Below are positions 1 to 6,540 of a DNA stretch of 10,370 nucleotides, one piece after another; within the stretch, counting starts at the first letter, position 1, and each line of letters starts with the position of its first letter. This stretch comes from an uncultured Dysgonomonas sp. (GTDB lineage: Bacteria > Bacteroidota > Bacteroidia > Bacteroidales > Dysgonomonadaceae), in assembly GCA_945292135.1 (NCBI GenBank), contig CALYRA010000012.1, positions 1 through 10,370 on the forward strand, given 5' to 3'. A program made the translations under genes and the position numbers. The notes beneath the pieces were generated by a model. That model was not told where the DNA came from. It was given only the letters and a program-made list of their open reading frames with translations, and made no database searches.

Positions 1-1
1 G

Positions 2-889
2 GTTTTGGGAGCGGCAAGAAGCATCCTTTATGTCAATGAGTGTATCAATATAGATTACGAGGTTTACAGGCAATTGGCTATACGGACAACCGAAACTATT
101 TTTCTCGATTGCAACCCCTGCTTTGAGTTTTGGCTGGACGAAAAAGTGTTACGCGTGCCGGTCAGTTCGGATCAGCCCGACATCAAAACGGATAATACGG
201 AATCAAAGCTTATCCATTCGACTTATAAGGATAATGAATATTTGACGGAGGCGCAAATAAAAGAGATAGAATCGAATAAGCATGACAAAGACTGGTGGCA
301 TACCTACGGTCTGGGATTGACGGGATCATTGAAAGGCGGCATTATAAAGAATTGGGAAATAACGCAAGCCATGACTGAAACTTATAAATACAGATGGATA
401 GGTATGGATTTCGGGTTCACGAATGACCCTACGGCGATTGTAGATATAAGGCTATCGGAGGGGGCGTTATGGATAAACGAATTGTTGTATCACAGGGGTT
501 ATGACAACCTGATGATTGCCAAACATCTCGAAAGCCTGAATATTCCGAAAGACATATTGATCGTAGCGGACAGCGCTGAACCTAAGAGTATAAAGGAGAT
601 CAGTTCGTTCGGATGGAGGGTTGAACCAGCCTTGAAAGGTAAAGACAGTATTGTAACGGGGTTAGCGATACTGAACAGATATAAAAAGTATGTCACGAAT
701 ACCAGCCTGAATATCATTAAAGAGTACCGGAATTACCGTTGGCAAACCGACGCCAACGAGAATCCGACAAATAAACCCATAGATAAGTTTAACCACGCGA
801 TAGACGCTCAAAGGTATGTGTGCCTGAACAAGTTGATGGAAAAAAGCAACAGTCTGAGCTACTATGTTATAAGCGGTCAAAAAAGATAG
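2..889 (+). CDS. terL: Terminase large subunit, C-terminal part (5' end off the window)
   Basis: This is the DNA-packaging motor subunit: the N-terminal ATPase drives DNA into the procapsid and the C-terminal RNase H-fold nuclease cuts the concatemer. Only the end of the ATPase domain is present. The hydrophobic SILYVNEC segment looks like the Walker B region (Asn-Glu, as in many phage large terminases), followed by the TIFLDCNP motif typical of this family. The nuclease domain shows three acidic sites, counted from the first in-window TTG codon: D135 in GMDFGFTNDPTAI, D189 in IVADSAEP, and D267 in DKFNHAIDAQRY. The reading frame is open to the window edge and the Walker A part is missing, so the real start lies upstream; the TTG at position 5 is not the start. 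The stop is 5 bases before the tail-protein ATG, which suggests co-transcription. The small subunit lies on the opposite strand about 5 kb away, which is unusual. Very sure of the family. Confidence 0.94.
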   Translation, partial: VLGAARSILYVNECINIDYEVYRQLAIRTTETIFLDCNPCFEFWLDEKVLRVPVSSDQPDIKTDNTESKLIHSTYKDNEYLTEAQIKEIESNKHDKDWWHTYGLGLTGSLKGGIIKNWEITQAMTETYKYRWIGMDFGFTNDPTAIVDIRLSEGALWINELLYHRGYDNLMIAKHLESLNIPKDILIVADSAEPKSIKEISSFGWRVEPALKGKDSIVTGLAILNRYKKYVTNTSLNIIKEYRNYRWQTDANENPTNKPIDKFNHAIDAQRYVCLNKLMEKSNSLSYYVISGQKR

Positions 890-894
890 TAATT

Positions 895-3531
895 ATGATA
901 AACGTTTATTTAAACAAAATGTTATGCGATATCGACATCAAAAGGAAAGATATCGTATTCAAAAGAATGTTCTTAAACCCCTCGAGCCTCAACACGGAGG
1001 ACAGACAACGAAGTTACGAGATATATTTGCCTAAGTCGCCCAAAAACAACAGGATATTTACGTTTAAGAATGTAGAAGAGGTAAGGGGCAAGTTTAAAAA
1101 CCAATATGACGCGATCGTATATATAAACGGATTGAAGGTTCTGGAAGGTAAATTCATCCTGACTAAAATAGATTCGAAAGGTTATATCGGTAATTTGGGC
1201 GTTCAGCTGAACAAAACGACCGCCGATATATTTAAAGACCGCACAATGAATCAGGCGGGCGACTGGGAGATAAAATTCGGAGCCTTCAAAGAGAGCGTCG
1301 AAAAACGCAACCTTGAGGAAAACGCGCCTTGTATTTTTCCGTACGTATTATACGGTTTGATACCCAAAGAGAAAAAAACTGTGGATAATTTATATTCACC
1401 TAAGAATATATGGGATGATACGGTAAGATTGGGAATGGACGACTTGCCCCCATCGGTCAACTGCCTGCAGATGATTCGAAATATATTTGAAAGGGAAGGT
1501 TATAATATAAGCGGTACCGCTTTCGGCGACGAAAGGTTATCCAAACTGTATGTTTCTTATAAAAATCCTGCCGACTATGAAATGGTTTGGAATTACGCAA
1601 GGAACGGAAAGATAGATTTAAGTGTTACCTATTCCAATTTCAGGAATGAAAATACAGAAAAAGACAATATTGAGCCTACGCCGATTGTTAACAAATTGCA
1701 TACCACGGAATTGTTGAGCGCCGTGAATAGTAAAGTAAATATTAAAAGCGATGATGGTAACAATATATTAAAAACAAATATAAAAGACTTCAATACGTCA
1801 TATACAAGGTACGGCATAATAGTACCCTGTACTGCAGTATATAAAATAAAATTGAATACAAAAATTGAATTAGATGATTCGAACAAATATTGGGGGCAGT
1901 ACGCCGGCAACGGAAAAAAGGTAAGAGTCGTTAGCGCAAAATGGAAAGAAGGAAAGGATACGACGAAAGAGGAAAAGGATACTTATTTAGGCAACGCTCT
2001 ATACGAAATAAAACTAATCAGAGACAAAGGCGAAGGTGAGTTTGATTTTACCAAGATGGTAATAGACAGAGGCTTTTATTCGCCTCAAATTAACCAAAAT
2101 GATAATTTTGACAAATCCAAAACGGAAAACTTTCCCAAATATTTTCCTCAATCCGGGAAGACAATGTTTATAGACGCCGAACAAAACGGCAGGCTTGTTT
2201 GTGGTATATCTTTTGGTAATAGTTCAAGCCCTGTAGGTGATGGCGACGACAAAACAAACAAGTGTAACCCTATAGCCATCAAAAGCGGTTTGTCGTGGAA
2301 TAATGAAAATATAGATTTTACCACGGCGGCTACAAAAAACAACGGTTATTATCAGGCTTATATAAATGAAGACGGCAAAATAGCATATAAGCAATCCGGT
2401 ATGTACAAAGTTAAAATGGATTCTGCCGAACCCTACGCCAAAATAAACGATAAAACAACAGGCGAAGGAAAGATGGAAATGCTGATGTACTTAAAAAAGG
2501 GAGAGAGGCTGTCTATTGTGGATCAATGCTCCAATGTGAATCATTCCGGTTATGGCAATGCGGCTACCGCACACACCGTAACCGTCGATTTGACGTTAGA
2601 ACCCTTCAAGGATAATGAAGACTGGTTGTTTAGCTTTTTAAATGAAACGGGAGGTTCTAAAGGAGATACAATTCCCTATTCTGAAGATAACGAAAAAAGC
2701 GACTTTTTGGCAGATAATTTAAACCTTACAAAGTTTTTACCCAGCGATGAGAAAATAGACGATTGGCTAAGCAACTTCTGTAAGGCGTTCAATCTGACAT
2801 TATCGCAAACGGGATTAAAGAATTTTGAATTAAATATAAAACAGGTCAGGCAAACATCCAATAAGTCCGTAATAGATGTTAAAACACATCAGAACCTTCG
2901 AACAAATTTAGATTTGAATTTACCGTTTTCTTACGCCCTTGGGTTTACCATTGATGAAGAGGAACAAGGATATTATGAAACCAATGAGAACGGAGGGGGA
3001 GAGTATAAAACGGGAGTTTTGAGCGGCAAAAAGCTGGAACAGAATTCAAATTTTTCATATTGTTGGTATAAACAATTGTATGACTCTGACGAAAAAGATT
3101 TTTTTAAGGCTCCTGTTATATCAGACCATGAAGTATGGAAGCTTGAAAGTACGAGGGATTACGACGAAATGCAAAAGAAATGGTATATAAGCAAACCTCA
3201 AAGATTTTGGTATAAAGACGGTGTTATTAAGGTCAGCGGATTCAAGGATGGCGAATTGAAAGTGGCAAAGGTTAAAAACGAATTAGCGAATAATATTAAG
3301 CTGGATTATCATAACGAAACATTTTCGATATTAAGAAATTTTTACACATTGTTTGTGGATAGTGATAATTGTTATACTGAAATAGAATGCTATTTAACGC
3401 CCGACGAATACGCCAAACTGCCTTACAGCCTGGTTCGTTTCAACGGCGACTTGTATTATCCGGCGGAAATAGATAATTACGATCCATACGGAAACAGGAG
3501 AGCCAAACTAAAGCTTATTAGAAAGATATAA
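895..3531 (+). CDS. Phage tail/baseplate-type structural protein (878 aa)
   Basis: Probably a virion tail-tip or baseplate hub-type protein as found in Bacteroidota phages; this rests on overall resemblance, not a catalytic motif. Near the N-terminus is YEIYLPKSPKNNRIF (about residues 41-55), the 'polar LP.(T/S)..N..IF' signature I associate with these proteins, followed by a strand-rich segment with YINGLKVLEGKF. A segment around DDLPPSVNCLQMIRNIF and a similar one around LPSDEKIDDWLSNFCKAF look like two helical units of the same fold. The C-terminus (RFNGDLYYPAEIDNYDPYGN, then a basic KLKLIRKI end) is also characteristic. I chose the ATG at 895, just after the terL stop, over the GTG at 820, which would overlap terL by 70 bases. 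No transmembrane segment. Parts of its 3' end recur as decayed copies downstream between the lipoprotein genes. A portal or head gene would be expected after terL, so a tail gene here is odd. Confidence 0.7.
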   Translation: MINVYLNKMLCDIDIKRKDIVFKRMFLNPSSLNTEDRQRSYEIYLPKSPKNNRIFTFKNVEEVRGKFKNQYDAIVYINGLKVLEGKFILTKIDSKGYIGNLGVQLNKTTADIFKDRTMNQAGDWEIKFGAFKESVEKRNLEENAPCIFPYVLYGLIPKEKKTVDNLYSPKNIWDDTVRLGMDDLPPSVNCLQMIRNIFEREGYNISGTAFGDERLSKLYVSYKNPADYEMVWNYARNGKIDLSVTYSNFRNENTEKDNIEPTPIVNKLHTTELLSAVNSKVNIKSDDGNNILKTNIKDFNTSYTRYGIIVPCTAVYKIKLNTKIELDDSNKYWGQYAGNGKKVRVVSAKWKEGKDTTKEEKDTYLGNALYEIKLIRDKGEGEFDFTKMVIDRGFYSPQINQNDNFDKSKTENFPKYFPQSGKTMFIDAEQNGRLVCGISFGNSSSPVGDGDDKTNKCNPIAIKSGLSWNNENIDFTTAATKNNGYYQAYINEDGKIAYKQSGMYKVKMDSAEPYAKINDKTTGEGKMEMLMYLKKGERLSIVDQCSNVNHSGYGNAATAHTVTVDLTLEPFKDNEDWLFSFLNETGGSKGDTIPYSEDNEKSDFLADNLNLTKFLPSDEKIDDWLSNFCKAFNLTLSQTGLKNFELNIKQVRQTSNKSVIDVKTHQNLRTNLDLNLPFSYALGFTIDEEEQGYYETNENGGGEYKTGVLSGKKLEQNSNFSYCWYKQLYDSDEKDFFKAPVISDHEVWKLESTRDYDEMQKKWYISKPQRFWYKDGVIKVSGFKDGELKVAKVKNELANNIKLDYHNETFSILRNFYTLFVDSDNCYTEIECYLTPDEYAKLPYSLVRFNGDLYYPAEIDNYDPYGNRRAKLKLIRKI

Positions 3532-3537
3532 TTAAAA

Positions 3538-3564
3538 AGAAAGGAGGTTCAAAACCTCCTTTCT
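3538..3564. terminator. Bidirectional terminator between tail gene and lipoprotein 1
   Basis: A perfect 12-bp stem (3538-3549 with 3553-3564, AGAAAGGAGGTT/AACCTCCTTTCT) has a 3-base loop and T-rich flanks on both sides. It lies 7 bases after the tail-gene stop and directly abuts the stop codon of lipoprotein 1 on the other strand, so it can end both converging transcripts. The hairpin recurs in altered form at the end of each lipoprotein gene. Confidence 0.8.
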
Positions 3565-3978
3565 TTATTCTCTATAGTATTTAACTACAGAACCACCTAA
3601 AGTCAATACTAATATCTTTCTTTTACCATTTTGTGATATAGACCATTCTATTATTTTATTATCGTCTCTTTTAAATTCTTTGTCGTTTATTTTATAAGTT
3701 CCTAAAATATCAGGTTCATTCCAATATCCATAGTCGCTTTTTGTACAAATTAGCTCTTTAAAATCTTTTGTAAATATCATTTTAAAAATTGGATTTGGTG
3801 GTCCTTGTTCGAGCCATTCTCCTTCTAAAGGGTTATAACCTTCGGGTTTGTAATTGGGGCTTCTTTTATCGTTCCAGTCGTCAAATTCAAGAGGCGGCTC
3901 ATTTTCGTGGTCACTCCCACACGAATAAGCGCCAAATGTAAGCGTCGTAAACAGTAATATATAAAATAACTTTTTCAT
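3565..3978 (-). CDS. Predicted surface-exposed lipoprotein, paralogue 1 (137 aa)
   Basis: It has a lipoprotein signal peptide: MKK, a hydrophobic core (residues 4-17), and a lipobox ending AYSC with the lipidated cysteine at residue 20. Just after it comes SDHENE, resembling the Ser/Asp-rich export signal that sends Bacteroides lipoproteins to the outside of the cell. The mature part is about 118 residues: a linker with LEFDDWNDKRSPNYKPEGYNP, then an alternating-strand segment (EGEWLE, MIFTKDFKEL, GTYKINDKEF, IIEWSI, LVLTL, VKYYRE) that looks like a small lipocalin-like beta barrel. I cannot assign a family with certainty. It is one of three tandem paralogues, nearly identical in the first 60 residues and diverged after that. 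It carries its own promoter-like element and ends at a terminator hairpin, so it looks like an independently expressed accessory (moron) gene. The role is unknown; blocking of phage adsorption is one possibility. Confidence 0.85.
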   Translation of the reverse strand: MKKLFYILLFTTLTFGAYSCGSDHENEPPLEFDDWNDKRSPNYKPEGYNPLEGEWLEQGPPNPIFKMIFTKDFKELICTKSDYGYWNEPDILGTYKINDKEFKRDDNKIIEWSISQNGKRKILVLTLGGSVVKYYRE

Positions 3979-4007
3979 ATTTGGATCGAGTTTTATTTTA
4001 ATTTTGA

Positions 4008-4015
4008 CAAATATA
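4008..4015 (-). promoter_or_regulatory. Promoter -7 element for lipoprotein 1
   Basis: On the minus strand this reads TATATTTG, an exact match to the Bacteroides -7 consensus TAnnTTTG, 29 bases before the ATG. No convincing -33 TTTG is seen at the usual distance; the upstream part is an A/T tract. The same TTTTATATATT context recurs before the other two lipoprotein genes, which supports a shared duplicated promoter. Confidence 0.55.
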
Positions 4016-4041
4016 TAAAAAAAATCAATATTGATTCTATT

Positions 4042-4092
4042 TTATTCTCTGTAATATCTACTGACAGAATTATTTATAGTTAAAACAAACAT
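4042..4092 (-). pseudogene. Relic: C-terminal end of a fourth lipoprotein copy
   Basis: The minus strand reads MFVLTINNSVSRYYRE and then TAA. This matches the C-terminus of lipoprotein 1 (ILVLTLGGSVVKYYRE) and lipoprotein 3 (LLTLGHSVSQYYKK). Nothing upstream continues it: the next bases, from about 4086, match the internal part of the tail gene instead. It is therefore a truncated end left by deletion in the tandem array, not an expressed gene. The ATG at its start is probably chance. Confidence 0.6.
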
Positions 4093-4216
4093 CATATAAG
4101 TCCGTAATAGTTGTTAGAACGCAACAATATCAGAGAACAAATTATTGTTTATGTAAAGTGACAACTGTTATACGGAAACAGGAGAGCCAAGCTGAAACTT
4201 ATTAGAAAGATATAAT
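4086..4216 (+). pseudogene. Decayed, internally deleted copy of the tail-gene 3' end (copy B)
   Basis: Three blocks of the plus-strand tail gene are joined. Bases 4086-4130 match about 2851-2895 (shared ATAAGTCCGTAATAG). Bases 4141-4176 match about 3341-3377, around LFVDSDNCYT. Bases 4171-4216 match about 3487-3533, including the last codons KLKLIRKI and the stop. The material between the blocks is missing, and base changes and stops make it non-coding. It sits directly before a terminator hairpin and lipoprotein 2, just as the intact gene sits before lipoprotein 1. Confidence 0.75.
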
Positions 4217-4223
4217 TAAAAGA

Positions 4224-4250
4224 AAGGAGGTTTTAATCCTCCTTCCTTTT
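4224..4250. terminator. Terminator hairpin at the end of lipoprotein 2
   Basis: The stem AAGGAGG (4224-4230) pairs with CCTCCTT (4238-4244) around a 7-base loop. It is a diverged copy of the hairpin at 3538-3564. The stop codon of lipoprotein 2 lies in the loop, so one arm of the hairpin encodes the last residues (KRKED) of that protein. Confidence 0.65.
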
Positions 4251-4661
4251 TTCCTTGTAATATCTTATAGTATTATCCATAAAAGTTAATGTCAATCTTT
4301 TTCGCCCATCTTTTACTGTTATATTCCATTTAATCACATAATTATCGTCTTGTTTAAATTCTTTATCGTTTATTTTATAAGTTCCTAAAGTACGGGGTTC
4401 ATTCCATTTTCCATTGTCGCTTTTTGTACAATATAACTCTTTAAAATCTTTATTATAGATCCTCATAAAAATTGGATTAGGTGGTCCTAATTCAAGCCAT
4501 TCTCCTTCTATAGGGTTATAACCTTCGGGTTTGTAATTGGGGCTTCTCTTATCGTTCCAGTCGTCAAATTCAAGAGGCGGCTCATTGTCGTCGTCACTCC
4601 CACACGAATAAGCGCCAAATGTAAGCGTCGCAAACAGCAATATATAAAATAACTTTTTCAT
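4233..4661 (-). CDS. Predicted surface-exposed lipoprotein, paralogue 2 (142 aa)
   Basis: This is the closest paralogue of the gene at 3565-3978. The signal peptide and AYSC lipobox (C20) are the same apart from one residue, and the export-signal-like stretch is cleaner (CGSDDDNEPP). The linker LEFDDWNDKRSPNYKPEGYNP is identical. After about residue 57 the strand-rich C-terminal part diverges (MRIYNKDFKELYC, GTYKINDKEFKQ, VIKWNITVKDG, LTLTFMDNTIRYYKE). The C-terminus runs on for about six charged residues because the stop has moved into the terminator loop. Substitutions are concentrated in the second half while the frame is kept, which fits a functional protein with a variable surface. It has its own promoter-like element and terminator. 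Outer-membrane, outward-facing location is predicted; function is unknown. Confidence 0.85.
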   Translation of the reverse strand: MKKLFYILLFATLTFGAYSCGSDDDNEPPLEFDDWNDKRSPNYKPEGYNPIEGEWLELGPPNPIFMRIYNKDFKELYCTKSDNGKWNEPRTLGTYKINDKEFKQDDNYVIKWNITVKDGRKRLTLTFMDNTIRYYKEKRKED

Positions 4662-4693
4662 ATTTGGATTGAGTTTTATTTAAGATTGACAAG

Positions 4694-4701
4694 CGAATAT
4701 A
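4694..4701 (-). promoter_or_regulatory. Promoter-like element for lipoprotein 2
   Basis: The minus strand reads TATATTCG, one base off TAnnTTTG, 32 bases before the ATG and at the same place as the element before lipoprotein 1. The leader between it and the start codon (AATCTTAAATAAAACTCAAT) is also conserved in the set. This is a duplicated promoter, possibly weakened by the C. Confidence 0.4.
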
Positions 4702-4727
4702 TAAAAAATTTAATTGTAGTTAATACG

Positions 4728-4857
4728 AAAATCCAATAAGTCCGTAATAGTTGTTAGAACGCGATAATATCAGAAAACAAATTATTGTTTGTGTAAAGTG
4801 ACAACTTTTAAACGGAAAGAGGGGAGTCAAGCAGAAGCTTATTAGAAAGATATAACT
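4728..4857 (+). pseudogene. Decayed, internally deleted copy of the tail-gene 3' end (copy C)
   Basis: It has the same three blocks and the same deletions as the copy at 4086-4216: ATAAGTCCGTAATAG at 4736-4750, ATTGTTTGTGTAAAGTGACAAC near 4784-4806, then the altered end of the gene (4811-4857). Because the deletion joints are shared, this copy and copy B come from one already deleted ancestor and not from two independent losses. It lies directly before the terminator of lipoprotein 3. Confidence 0.75.
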
Positions 4858-4865
4858 AAAAGAAA

Positions 4866-4887
4866 GGAGGAATTAATCCTCCCTTTT
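4866..4887. terminator. Terminator hairpin at the end of lipoprotein 3
   Basis: GGAGGA (4866-4871) pairs with TCCTCC (4877-4882) around a 5-base loop, with outer A/T pairs after one mismatch. It is the third copy of the array hairpin and abuts the lipoprotein 3 stop codon at 4888-4890. The plus-strand side is followed by a long T tract; the minus-strand side has a shorter T-rich stretch. Confidence 0.6.
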
Positions 4888-5325
4888 TTATTTTTTATAA
4901 TATTGACTTACCGAATGACCTAAAGTTAACAGAGTCTTATCACCGTATTTTTTTATAACCCATTCTGTTACTGCGTTTTCTCTGACGTCTTTATATTCTT
5001 TATCGTTAATTTTATAAATTCCGCCGTCAGAAAGATCTGACCACACGCCATCTGCTATTAAATGAGAGTACATATGTCTGAAATCTTTTGTAAATACGAT
5101 TTTAACAGTTGGTACTTTCGGACCATATTCCAACCATTCGCCCTCTATAGGGTTATAACCTTCGGGTTTATAATTAGGACTTTTCTTATCATTCCAATCG
5201 TCAAATTCTAAGACTTCTTCATTATTGGTAGGTTTGTCATAGTTGTCATCGTCGTCGTCACTTCCACACGAATAAGCGCTGAACGCGAGCGCCGAAAACA
5301 GCAAAATGTAAAATAACTTTTTCAT
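4888..5325 (-). CDS. Predicted surface-exposed lipoprotein, paralogue 3 (145 aa)
   Basis: This is the most diverged member of the trio. The signal peptide MKKLFYILLF and the AYSC lipobox (C20) are kept. The acidic stretch after the cysteine is the longest (GSDDDDDNYD), a very good match to the Ser-Asp-rich signal for surface-exposed Bacteroides lipoproteins. An extra linker of about nine residues precedes the shared LEFDDWNDKKSPNYKPEGYNP block. The C-terminal part keeps the strand pattern (IEGEWLEYGP, KIVFTKDFRHMY, GIYKINDKEY, TEWVIKK, LLTLGHSVSQYYKK) but few identities with the others. It is the outermost gene of the array on its promoter side. The divergence suggests it is an older copy, or that it gained its C-terminal half by recombination. 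Function is not recognised. Confidence 0.85.
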   Translation of the reverse strand: MKKLFYILLFSALAFSAYSCGSDDDDDNYDKPTNNEEVLEFDDWNDKKSPNYKPEGYNPIEGEWLEYGPKVPTVKIVFTKDFRHMYSHLIADGVWSDLSDGGIYKINDKEYKDVRENAVTEWVIKKYGDKTLLTLGHSVSQYYKK

Positions 5326-5528
5326 ATTCAGACTAAATTTTATTTAAGATTGACCAAAAAATATATAAAAAAAATTAATATTATGTCAATATTCTATTTT
5401 TGTATATATAACTTCTTAATGTATCAGTCATTACAAAATTCCGACTATTACTTAATTACAAATTTTATCTTCAAAATATTTTGAAAGGATAATCCCGATT
5501 GTTGAATCTGATTTTGTTTTTTATCGTT
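5326..5528. other. AT-rich intergenic region, possible lipoprotein relic
   Basis: No intact gene is seen. Next to the lipoprotein 3 promoter the minus strand at about 5380-5445 reads NFVMTDTLRSYIYKNR, which weakly resembles the C-terminus of lipoprotein 2 (LTFMDNTIRYYKEKR). It may be another decayed end of the array, but the match is short and I would not insist on it. The rest shows nothing I can name. Confidence 0.3.
5358..5365 (-). promoter_or_regulatory. Promoter-like element for lipoprotein 3
   Basis: The minus strand reads TATATTTT followed by TTGG, at the same position (32 bases before the ATG) and in the same TTTTATATATT context as the elements before the two sister genes. It lacks the final G of TAnnTTTG in register. 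Confidence 0.3.
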
Positions 5529-5738
5529 TTACCAATCTTCGTTTTCTATAGATAAACTACCTTCTTTAACTGTTTTTTCCAATGCGTCAATTGTTGAATT
5601 CATATTATTTACCAATAAAACAAAAGCTTCTGATGGTTTATCTTTATTAATTTATTTTTTGTTTGTAAAAGGAAAGGCTTTAACAATTACATAATTGTTG
5701 TCTTCAAATGAAGCAGCGTTTATACGTTTATAATTCAT
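5529..5738 (-). pseudogene. Small gene interrupted by an in-frame TAA
   Basis: From an ATG at 5738 the minus strand reads 28 codons (begins MNYKRINAASFEDNN, ends FPFTNKK), then TAA at 5652-5654. It continues in the same frame for 40 sense codons (INKDKPSEAFVLLVNN, then STIDALEKTVKEGS, ending SIENEDW) to a TAA at 5529. Both halves have normal protein-like composition and the second half has an amphipathic helix. One substitution (for example CAA or GAA to TAA) explains it. I do not recognise the family. It could also be stop-codon readthrough or a truncated 28-residue peptide, but TAA is used as an ordinary stop by neighbouring genes. Confidence 0.55.
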
Positions 5739-5879
5739 TTTGTTACAAGAATATATGATTCTTATCCAAAAGTTTTTTTGGGGGGTGAGGCTAATTTGAA
5801 AATGAATGTTTGAGGCGGAGTTAGGTGAGTTTAGTTTCGTTTTGATTGCCGATGTTTTGTTGTAATGCGTGGTTGGCAG

Positions 5880-5905
5880 GGCGGATATGCGTTACGCTGT
5901 CCGCC
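5880..5905. repeat. G/C-rich inverted repeat (two-part hairpin)
   Basis: GGCGGA (5880-5885) pairs with TCCGCC (5900-5905), and inside it GCG (5889-5891) pairs with CGC (5895-5897) around TTA. The hairpin is strikingly G/C-rich for this region and stands just outside the terminator at 5910-5941. It may be a structured RNA end, a protein-binding site, or a remnant of another element. Confidence 0.5.
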
Positions 5906-5909
5906 GATA

Positions 5910-5941
5910 AAAAAAGCCTTGCGTCGCCGCAAAGCTTTTTT
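5910..5941. terminator. Strong bidirectional terminator after the terminase small subunit
   Basis: AAAAAAGC (5910-5917) pairs with GCTTTTTT (5934-5941). After one C-A mismatch, TTGCG (5919-5923) pairs with CGCAA (5928-5932) around a 4-base loop. The A and T arms give a T tract in either direction. It lies 47 bases beyond the terS stop and probably ends the long minus-strand transcript. Confidence 0.8.
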
Positions 5942-5988
5942 ATGAGAATCAAATAAAAAATGGTAATTCAATATCTATGAATAATCAG

Positions 5989-6540
5989 CTATCCTAATTT
6001 TTTCTTGAGCGATTCTATTTCGTCTTTGGCTTTTTGGCTTAAAACTTCGACAATCAACTCTTTTCCGTCTTTACCTGTCAACTCTAATTTATCTTTAAAG
6101 GCTAAAACGGTGGCGTGTTTGCCTATTAATTCTAAATTTTTGAGCTTGTCGGGCAATTTGATTTTTTTTAGCAGCGATTCTATATCGTCATCTTTTTTTA
6201 ATTTTGCTATGTCTATTGCGTTGACAGATGTTCGCCATGCTTTCGACCATTGAGGTATTGGCAAGAGGTTTCCTTTATCATCGAGCAAATCGGCAATGTC
6301 GAGTTCGTCAATTTCGACCAATCGTTTCAAGACGTAATTGGCGTCTATCTTTACTTCTTCGATTCTTTGGTCTTTTAAGGCGTTTATACGAGTTTGTACG
6401 GCGACTTTTGCCAGCAGCCTGTTTGCGATCGAGCCCGCTGTTTTAGCGCTGTAACCTGCTCTTATGGCTGCTTGCGTAGCGTTGAGATCTTTTATATATT
6501 CTCTACAAAACATTTCCTGCTTGTCGTTTAAGCTATTCAT
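5989..6540 (-). CDS. terS: Terminase small subunit (183 aa)
   Basis: This subunit recognises phage DNA and recruits the large subunit to start packaging. The N-terminal part fits the Terminase_2 family: LNDKQEMFCREYIKDLNATQ, then AAIRAGYSAKTAGSIANRLL (residues 4-43), the helix-turn-helix segment with the hallmark NATQAAIRAGYS, followed by VAVQTRI. The middle (residues 60-150) is helical and charged, with WSKAWRTSVNAID and the KLELIGKHATVL-type helix expected for oligomerisation. The C-terminus is lysine-rich. Length is normal for the family. It is the last gene of the minus-strand block, 32 bases after the small CxxC gene, and a strong terminator follows. Normally terL would follow on the same strand; here it is on the other strand about 5 kb away. 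Confidence 0.93.
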   Translation of the reverse strand: MNSLNDKQEMFCREYIKDLNATQAAIRAGYSAKTAGSIANRLLAKVAVQTRINALKDQRIEEVKIDANYVLKRLVEIDELDIADLLDDKGNLLPIPQWSKAWRTSVNAIDIAKLKKDDDIESLLKKIKLPDKLKNLELIGKHATVLAFKDKLELTGKDGKELIVEVLSQKAKDEIESLKKKLG